Assembly (NCBI GenBank): GCA_944376695.1
Contig: CALWDM010000002.1
Location: 1-64,000, forward strand
Direction: 5' to 3'
DNA length: 64,000 nt
From: an uncultured Mediterraneibacter sp.
Lineage (GTDB): Bacteria > Bacillota > Clostridia > Lachnospirales > Lachnospiraceae
Shown: in pieces, positions 58,605 to 64,000 of the stretch
Layout: each line of letters starts with the position of its first letter
Position numbering within the stretch: the stretch's first letter is position 1
Notes under the pieces: model-generated
Databases searched by the model: none
What the model was told of the DNA's origin: nothing
Seen by the model: the letters and a program-made list of their open reading frames with translations, nothing else
Made by a program: the position numbers and the translations under genes

Positions 58605-59777
58605 ATGCTTGGAAATTTTTCGTATTGTAACCCCACAAAACTTTATTTTGGCGACGAGGCGCTGAAATATCTGAGCGACGAGCTGCCGAAATACGGCGCC
58701 AACGTGGTGCTGATCTATGGCGGCGGTTCGATCAAAAAGAACGGGATCTATGACGAGGTGATCGGGATCCTTAAGAATAACGGGAAACATGTGGCGGAGA
58801 TCTCCGGCGTTATGCCGAACCCTACGGTAGATAAGCTGTATGAGGGGGTGGAGATCGCCCGGAAGCACAATGCAGACATGCTGCTGGCAGTGGGCGGCGG
58901 ATCGGTGTGCGATTACGCAAAAGCGGTCTCTGTCTCAGTCCACTGCGAGGAAGACCCGTGGGAGAAGTATTATGTGCGCTTTGAAGAGCCCACGTGCGAA
59001 ACGCTCCCCGTGGGCTGTGTGCTGACTATGGTGGGGACCGGATCAGAGATGAACGCGGGAGCCGTGATCACAAATCCGCATACCCATCAGAAGATCGGGC
59101 ATGTATTCGCGGATGAGAAGATCATGCCCCGGTTTGCCATCCTGAATCCGAAATATACGCTTACACTGCCGCACTATCAGATGGTATCCGGCATTTACGA
59201 CATTTTCAACCATATCTGCGAGCAGTATTTCTCCGGAGAGGACGACAATACAAGCGATTATATCAGCGAGGGTCTGATGCGTTCCGTGATCCATTCCAGC
59301 CGCATCGCCAACAGGAATCCACAGGATTATGAGGCGAGGAGCAACCTGATGTGGGCTGCCACATGGGCGCTGAATACGCTGGTATCCAGAGGAAAGTCAA
59401 CGGACTGGATGGTGCACATGCTCGGGCAGTCTGTGGGTGCTTACACAAACGCCGCTCACGGCATGACGCTGGCAGCGGTATCCCTTCCGTATTACCGCCA
59501 TATCCTTCCTTACGGCGTGCAGAAGTTCAAACGTTTCGCCGTCAATGTATGGAATGTGGACGCTGAGGGCAAGACGGACGAACAGGCAGCGCAGGAGGGA
59601 CTCTCGGCGATGGAAGGCTGGATGAAGGAGCTGGGTCTTGTGCTGGATATCAGACAGCTGGGCGCGGACGAGGGGATGCTGGAAGGCATTGCGGACGGAA
59701 CCCGTATTATGTCCGGCGGATATAAGGTGCTGGAACGCAATGAGATCGCTGAGATTTTAAAGGAGAGCCTGAAATGA
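58605..59777 (+). CDS. Iron-containing alcohol dehydrogenase (butanol dehydrogenase-like)
   Basis: About 390 residues. The ATG at 58605 has AAGGAGG well placed; the ATG at 58578 adds nine residues. Family III motifs are NPTKLYFGDEALKYL, VLLIYGGGSIKKNGIYDEV-like VVLIYGGGS, GGGSVCDYAKAV, and the metal ligands in YDIFNHICEQYF and GQSVGAYTNAAHGMTLA. It most resembles the NADPH-dependent BdhA/YqhD group, which reduces aldehydes. In an operon with flavodoxin and a TetR regulator, so a detoxifying aldehyde-reduction role is plausible. Confidence 0.9.
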   Translation: MLGNFSYCNPTKLYFGDEALKYLSDELPKYGANVVLIYGGGSIKKNGIYDEVIGILKNNGKHVAEISGVMPNPTVDKLYEGVEIARKHNADMLLAVGGGSVCDYAKAVSVSVHCEEDPWEKYYVRFEEPTCETLPVGCVLTMVGTGSEMNAGAVITNPHTHQKIGHVFADEKIMPRFAILNPKYTLTLPHYQMVSGIYDIFNHICEQYFSGEDDNTSDYISEGLMRSVIHSSRIANRNPQDYEARSNLMWAATWALNTLVSRGKSTDWMVHMLGQSVGAYTNAAHGMTLAAVSLPYYRHILPYGVQKFKRFAVNVWNVDAEGKTDEQAAQEGLSAMEGWMKELGLVLDIRQLGADEGMLEGIADGTRIMSGGYKVLERNEIAEILKESLK

Positions 59778-60241
59778 GCAAAACATTAGTTGCGTATTTT
59801 TCCGCCAGCGGAGTGACTGCCCGCGCGGCAAAGGAGATCGCGGACTCTGTGGGCGCGGATCTGTATGAGATCGTGCCCGCGCAGCCGTATACATCAGCGG
59901 ATCTGGACTGGACGGATAAGAAGAGCCGCAGCACGGCTGAGATGATCGATTCCGGCTGCCGTCCCGAGATCGCGGACTCTGTAAAAAATATGGAACAGTA
60001 TGATACTGTGCTGGTTGGATTCCCGATCTGGTGGTATATGGAGCCCAGGATCGTGGATACATTTCTGGAAAGCTATGATTTCAATGGAAAGACAATGATT
60101 CCATTCGCGACTTCCGGAGGAAGCGGCATCGGAAGAGCTCAGAAGAGCCTGAAGGAGCACTGCCCGGCCGCGGACTGGAAAGAGGGACGACTGGTGAACA
60201 GCGGGGCAGCCCTGTGGGCAAAAAAGGCAGTGAACGGCTGA
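59774..60241 (+). CDS. Flavodoxin
   Basis: 155 residues, overlapping the dehydrogenase gene by 4 bp (ATGA). The flavin-binding start TLVAYFSASGVTARAAKEIA, VLVGFPIWWYMEPRIVDTFL and the ATSGGSGIGRAQKSL loop identify the flavodoxin_4 group. It carries electrons with FMN in the cytoplasm. Its gene is regulated with the dehydrogenase. Confidence 0.92.
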   Translation: MSKTLVAYFSASGVTARAAKEIADSVGADLYEIVPAQPYTSADLDWTDKKSRSTAEMIDSGCRPEIADSVKNMEQYDTVLVGFPIWWYMEPRIVDTFLESYDFNGKTMIPFATSGGSGIGRAQKSLKEHCPAADWKEGRLVNSGAALWAKKAVNG

Positions 60242-60268
60242 ACGCCTGACTGAGAAGGGAAGAGCATT

Positions 60269-60898
60269 ATGCCAAAAGGTTCAGAAGAATTAACAAATGC
60301 AAGAAAAGAAGAGATCATCAATGCATGTGCTTCTCTGTATGAGACGTTGAGCTTTAAGGATATCACCATCCGGGATATTGGGGCGGCGACCTCTTTTTCA
60401 CGGACTTCGGTTTATAATTATTTTCAGACAAAGGAGGAGATCTTCCTGGCTCTGCTCCAGCGGGAGCACGAGCTGTGGATTGCGGATCTGGAAGAACTGG
60501 CCCGGCGGAACGCCTCCATGAGCGCGGAGGCGTTTGCCGGAGCTATGGGGCATATCCTGGAAAAACGCCGCTGTATGCTGAAGCTGATGGCTGTGAACAT
60601 TTATGATATGGAAGGAAACAGCCGCCTGGAAAATCTGGTGGCTTTTAAAAAAGCCTATGGGGCGTCGTTCGACGCGCTGAGCAGATGCCTTGCACACTTC
60701 TTCCCGTTCATGGGAGAGGATGAGATCCGGGAATTTCTGTATGTATTTTTCCCGTTTCTGTTCGGGGTACACCCGTATGCTTCGCACACGGAGAAGCAGC
60801 TGGAAGCCATGAGACAGGCAGGGGTAGAAATCCGGGAGCGCACGGTATATGAACTGACGGAACGTTTTACGCTCCGCCTGCTGCGGTCCTTTCTGTGA
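60269..60898 (+). CDS. TetR-family regulator
   Basis: 209 residues. The N-terminal TetR HTH is RKEEIINACASLYETLSFKD and FSRTSVYNYFQTKEEIFLAL (about residues 10-60), followed by a helical ligand domain (TetR_C_33-like). It ends the adh-flavodoxin operon and should repress it through the twin palindromes at 58383-58431. Ligand unknown, possibly an aldehyde or alcohol. Confidence 0.92.
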   Translation: MPKGSEELTNARKEEIINACASLYETLSFKDITIRDIGAATSFSRTSVYNYFQTKEEIFLALLQREHELWIADLEELARRNASMSAEAFAGAMGHILEKRRCMLKLMAVNIYDMEGNSRLENLVAFKKAYGASFDALSRCLAHFFPFMGEDEIREFLYVFFPFLFGVHPYASHTEKQLEAMRQAGVEIRERTVYELTERFTLRLLRSFL

Positions 60899-61222
60899 TA
60901 CTGACGGAACGGAGCCGGAAGAACTTCGGGCTTCCATGCGGAGCAGAGTGAGCGGATGAAGGAGATAGGGGTGTACTTTGGGAAATAGATCCGCCGTATT
61001 GAATAGCTCTGCGGAAATTATTATTCCGTCAGACATTTTTTATAACCTTTCGGACAGGGCAGATGAACGGCAGGTCCATCAGAAATTTTAAGACTTTCAA
61101 AATAATGCATGGCACATGCATAAAAATAATTAATGATACGTGTAATACGTATTGAAATGTGATCAAAAGGAGAAATGTAACAGGCGGAGCCGATATGGTG
61201 GAGGCCGTATTCATGGAAGGAG
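60899..61222. other. Interval before the GNAT remnant
   Basis: About 320 bp. An AT-rich part near 61085-61160 includes GTGTAATACGTATT. No gene can be supported. Confidence 0.4.
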
Positions 61223-61592
61223 ATGCAGCAGGCGGACGTGGACATACTGCGCAGCCTTCTGTCAAAAACATTCTCTGAGACATTCGCCCATATGAATACC
61301 CCGGAGAATATGGAGCTTTATCTGAGCCAGGCGTTTGCCAGGAAACGGATACTCAAAGAACTGGAAAATCAGGACTCGGTGTTCTATCTCCTCTATCAGA
61401 ACGGCAGTCCGGCGGGCTGCCTGAAAGTGAATGAAGCGGCTGCGCAGACTGAAACCGGCGATCCGGTTCTATGAAAGGAAAGGCTTTTACAGGACAGGCT
61501 CCCATACATTTACCGTGGGAAATGACGGGCAGACCGATTATATTATGCGGAAAGAACTGTCAGATGCGGGAAGACCCGCGGGCGGGTTTTGA
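61223..61592 (+). pseudogene. GNAT acetyltransferase gene with the middle deleted
   Basis: The first frame gives an N-terminal part (SKTFSETFAHMNTPENMELY, VFYLLYQNGSPAGCLKVN), which breaks at a stop near 61474. In the next frame, AIRFYERKGFYRTGSHTF and DGQTDYIMRKE, the C-terminal GNAT end, runs to 61592. The acetyl-CoA-binding middle (about 50-60 residues) is missing. The enzyme cannot be active. Confidence 0.78.
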
Positions 61593-61655
61593 CAGGATAC
61601 AGGAGGCCGGCAGATGAAAGAATGATTGCCTGCACAGCGTTCATAAGAGGAGGAT

Positions 61656-62034
61656 ATGAAAGCGGTGAAAGATATAAAAGATATTAAAATGGTTGCTGTC
61701 GATGTGGACGGTACGTTTGTGCGCTCGGATTACACATATGACGTTCCGCGGTTTAAGCGGATACTGGAGCGCATGGACCGCGCCGGAGCAGTGCGCCGCA
61801 TTTAGGGACGGCGGAAACGACATCGAGATGCTCCAGTATTGCGGCTACAGCTATGCGATGGCAAACGCTCCAGAGAATGTAAAAAAAGCGGCAAAATACG
61901 TCTGCCCGTCCAATGAGGAAGACGGGGTGCTGGATGTGTTGGAGTGTTTGTCCCATTCAGGCGCAGATTTTTTTATTGATCTTCCTTTCAGCCAAACCGA
62001 TAATAAAATAAGTCCTAATCTCAATCCTTTGTAA
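61656..62034 (+). pseudogene. Cof-type HAD phosphatase gene with the middle deleted
   Basis: 61656 starts MKAVKDIKDIKMVAVDVDGT with HAD motif I, and RFKRILERMD follows. The frame ends at about 61803. In another frame, FRDGGNDIEMLQYCGYSYAM and KAAKYVCPSNEEDGVLD, the C-terminal motif IV end, runs on. About 150 residues (cap and motifs II-III) are missing. Same form of decay as the preceding gene. Confidence 0.78.
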
Positions 62035-62187
62035 CTATACAGTGATTGTAAAGTCAATGTTATTCCGCAATCTTGATCATAAGCTTTGTGACATATTCTT
62101 CCGGGCTGGAAATAGCAAATTTATTCAGTTTTATCTCATAAGCATATCTTGTCAGGAGAAAATTGATATTGACAGAAATGAAAAAAT

Positions 62188-62205
62188 GTAATACGTTTGT
62201 ATTAC
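62188..62205. promoter_or_regulatory. Palindromic operator of the toxin-antitoxin genes
   Basis: GTAATAC-GTTT-GTATTAC is a perfect 7-bp-arm palindrome 15 bp upstream of the antitoxin ATG. Antitoxins of this type normally repress their own operon at such a site. TTGACA at 62169-62174 upstream is a plausible -35 box. Confidence 0.7.
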
Positions 62206-62220
62206 AAAGGAGATGATTTT

Positions 62221-62493
62221 ATGGCAAAAGAAGCAACGCTTCAAGTCCGTATGGATGCAGATTTAAAAGATAAGGTAGAGACGCTATACAGAGAAATGGG
62301 CACCTCTTTTGCAGAAGCAGTTCGAATTTTTGCGAAGCAGAGTATAAAGGAAAATGGTATGCCGTTTGTTATTACAGCTAATCAGAAAAATACTTATGGG
62401 CGTTTAGCCAAGTATGCAAATTCGGAATTGGTAGAGAAAGAGGCAGCTGCAATGGAAAGGGCGATGATAAATAAGCATGAAGAAACTAATTGA
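62221..62493 (+). CDS. RelB/DinJ-family antitoxin
   Basis: 90 residues, ATG 62221 with AAAGGAGA upstream. A ribbon-helix-helix N-terminus (EATLQVRMDADLKDKVETLY, then FAEAVRIFAKQSIKENGMPF) is typical of RelB/DinJ. The C-terminal part should wrap the toxin. It overlaps the toxin gene by 17 bp. Autoregulation through the palindrome at 62188-62205 is inferred. Confidence 0.88.
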   Translation: MAKEATLQVRMDADLKDKVETLYREMGTSFAEAVRIFAKQSIKENGMPFVITANQKNTYGRLAKYANSELVEKEAAAMERAMINKHEETN

Positions 62494-62836
62494 TGCAAAT
62501 GTGATTTTGCGCTATCTTCTTGGGGATCATCCGGAATATTCGGAGAAAGCCAAAAAAGTTATTGAAGAGGGCGCGTATACTTTGCCGGAAGTAATAGCTG
62601 AAGTGGTATATGTGTTAAATGGCGTATACAAAGTTACACGCAGCGAGATAAGGGATACGTTAGTTGATTTTATGGATGAAGTTGATGTAGATAAAGGAGA
62701 AATCATTGTCCTGGCACTTACGGTTTATTCTGAAATTTCTTTAGATTTTGTGGATTGTGTTTTGATTGCATATCATCGGATTGATAGAGCAGAAGTAGTA
62801 AGTTTTGACAAAAAATTGAATAAGAATCTGATATAG
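62477..62836 (+). CDS. PIN-domain toxin
   Basis: 119 residues. PIN motifs are IDANVILRYLLGDHPEYSEK with the first Asp, LPEVIAEVVYVLNGVYKV, and LDFVDCVLIAYH with later Asp residues. PIN (VapC-like) toxins are Mg-dependent RNases that cut tRNA or rRNA. PIN toxins more often pair with VapB-type antitoxins; the partner here is RelB/DinJ-like. Confidence 0.9.
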   Translation: MKKLIDANVILRYLLGDHPEYSEKAKKVIEEGAYTLPEVIAEVVYVLNGVYKVTRSEIRDTLVDFMDEVDVDKGEIIVLALTVYSEISLDFVDCVLIAYHRIDRAEVVSFDKKLNKNLI

Positions 62837-62863
62837 TAAATATCAGACAGGAGAGAAAAAAGC

Positions 62864-62916
62864 GGCCCTGCTGAATACCGGCTATTGGAAAGCCCGGATT
62901 CAGCAGGGCCATTTTC
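62864..62916. terminator. Bidirectional terminator between PIN toxin and ogt
   Basis: GGCCCTGCTGAAT (62864-62876) and ATTCAGCAGGGCC (62898-62910) are perfect 13-bp arms. T-runs flank it on both strands (TTTTCTGCTTTT on plus, GCTTTTTTCTC on minus), so it can end both converging transcripts. Confidence 0.92.
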
Positions 62917-62983
62917 TGCTTTTACTACCCTTATTTTCGGCGATAATCAGGTTATAAAGATACGTCCTCTTATATTGCTCCCT

Positions 62984-63553
62984 TCACAGTGCAGTTCCCT
63001 TTTCCGGAATAAAGTAAGCCTCAACCGGCGCTTTTTCCAAAGCCAGCAGCTTGAGTTTCCGATCTATCCCGCCGGCATATCCGGTCAGGCTTCCATTGGA
63101 GCCGACGACGCGGTGGCAGGGGATCAGGATGGAGACCGGGTTGCGCCCTACCGCGCCGCCCGCCGCCTGCGCCGACATGTGTGGTATCCCGCGCCGGCGG
63201 GCGATCTTTTTCGCGATTTCGCCGTAGGTCATGGCCGTCCCGTAAGGAATCTGCCGCAGGATGTCCCACACCTCCATCTGGAACGGAGTGCCGGACGGAT
63301 GGAGCGGCGGCATGAAGTCCGGCTCCTTTCCGGAGAAATAGAGATCCAGCCAGCGCTTTGCATCCTCAAGGACTGGAGTGCTCTTTTCTGTATGTTCTGC
63401 GTCCAGGCCGTGTGCATAATACTTCTGATCCTTGAACCACGCTCCGGTGATCCCGGTCCGGTCCGCAGCCAGAAGGATTTTCCCCAACGGGGACTGGTAA
63501 TAACTGATGTACTGCACAGGTGTGTTCCTCCTTCGATTGTTTTGTCTTTTCAT
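62984..63553 (-). CDS. ogt: Methylated-DNA-[protein]-cysteine S-methyltransferase
   Basis: 189 residues. An N-terminal Ada-like ribonuclease-H-type part (SPLGKILLAADRTGITGAWF) is followed by the DNA-binding HTH (IPYGTAMTYGEIAKKIARRR) and the active site ILIPCHRVVGSNGSLTGYAG with Cys146. It repairs O6-methylguanine by transferring the methyl group irreversibly to that Cys. Convergent with the toxin-antitoxin pair. Confidence 0.94.
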   Translation of the reverse strand: MKRQNNRRRNTPVQYISYYQSPLGKILLAADRTGITGAWFKDQKYYAHGLDAEHTEKSTPVLEDAKRWLDLYFSGKEPDFMPPLHPSGTPFQMEVWDILRQIPYGTAMTYGEIAKKIARRRGIPHMSAQAAGGAVGRNPVSILIPCHRVVGSNGSLTGYAGGIDRKLKLLALEKAPVEAYFIPEKGTAL

Positions 63554-63775
63554 TTCTATATCAGATCACAGTATATTTTATCACCAAAATATAAGAAACA
63601 ACAGAGATAAATCTTCGTATACAGAGGCAAGCCATATTTCCTATTACTGTCCAGAGGTTCACAGTAACCATTTTACCATAACAAAAAAGCATACCATGAA
63701 ATAAAAACAAGGTATTTGCTATTCTATCAGATCAGGGATACACTGGACTCAGAAAGAGGATAAGGAGGTGGTCAG

Positions 63776-64000
63776 GTGAACGGACTGACAGAAGAAGAGC
63801 TTCTGCTCCGCAATTTAAAGGACGCCGGATGCAGCGAGGAGGAGATCTGGAAGTATCTCAGCCTGGGGGCAGAGGGCAGGGAAAAGGAGCAGCTCCGCTT
63901 TCTTTCTGCACACAGGGCGAAACTTTTGGATCAGGTCCATGCCAGTCAGGAGATGCTGGACTGCCTTGATTATCTGATCTACACAATGAAGAAGAAAAAT
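63776..64000 (+). CDS. Hypothetical helical protein, cut by the window end
   Basis: Starts GTG 63776 with AAGGAGGTGG upstream and remains open for 75 codons to the last base. It begins MNGLTEEELLLRNLKDAGCS and contains LRFLSAHRAKLLDQVHASQE, a coiled segment like the C-terminal part of MerR-type proteins. The C-terminus lies outside the window. Function unknown. Confidence 0.7.
   Translation, partial: MNGLTEEELLLRNLKDAGCSEEEIWKYLSLGAEGREKEQLRFLSAHRAKLLDQVHASQEMLDCLDYLIYTMKKKN

Noticed and set aside
58404..58868. A 154-codon minus-strand frame over the operator region and dehydrogenase start
   Set aside because: It runs through the operator and the start of a firm gene on the other strand, with no domain or ribosome site.

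Overview
The window looks like a chromosome segment of a gut-type Lachnospiraceae (Firmicutes, Clostridia). Evidence: Gram-positive housekeeping synteny (gdpP-rplI-dnaB, rpsF-ssb-rpsR, murT-gatD), a class B sortase, strong AGGAGG ribosome sites, CIRCE heat-shock control, and Tn916-family integrases of the type common in this family. The core (about 27.5-64 kb) is visibly GC-richer than the left third, which is AT-rich and mobile.

Region 1, 1-4279: the right end of a Tn916-family conjugative element (XRE regulator, two small conserved proteins, an Orf7-like sigma factor, an Orf8-like protein, xis, int). It ends at an 18-bp att core at 4262-4279.

Region 2, 4280-27484: a second, about 23.2-kb element with its own related xis and int, a replication initiator and a DnaC-like loader, but no visible conjugation genes. 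It sits directly against the first element, between two exact copies of the same 18-bp core. Its cargo is a complete type 4 BREX-like phage-defence operon (5871-20169): XRE regulator, an uncharacterised 794-residue protein, BrxP (PAPS-reductase-like, ferredoxin, DUF4007), BrxC, PglZ, BrxL, a small CxxC protein and a cysteine desulfurase. The gene set suggests sulfur chemistry on DNA (phosphorothioate-like marking), which is inference. An Abi-family protein with a small-RNA-like unit directly behind it adds a second defence module. Remnants of a DDE transposase, IS66 elements and a RecG-like gene mark past rearrangement.

The shared att core is part of the HrcA operator (CIRCE) and the -35 box of an hsp20 promoter (27467-27510). 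Because the core is duplicated on insertion, the heat-shock promoter stays intact after two successive insertions.

Region 3, 27.5-49.7 kb: ordinary chromosome: two hsp20 genes, a MATE transporter, a Cof-type phosphatase, lipid II amidation (murT-gatD), an LRR/VWA/MoxR cluster, a LUD-domain protein, sortase B, ribosomal and replication genes, a CoA-disulfide-reductase-like enzyme, and c-di-AMP phosphodiesterase.

Region 4, 49.7-64 kb: a more variable stretch: an acetyltransferase, decayed TOTE-primase, AAA-ATPase and HipA-like genes, an EcsC/DUF4230 cluster, an intact hipBA pair, a TetR-controlled alcohol dehydrogenase/flavodoxin operon with two perfect palindromic operators, decayed GNAT and HAD genes, a RelB-type antitoxin with a PIN toxin, and ogt. 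Several pseudogenes here share one form: an N-terminal piece joined to a C-terminal piece with the middle missing.
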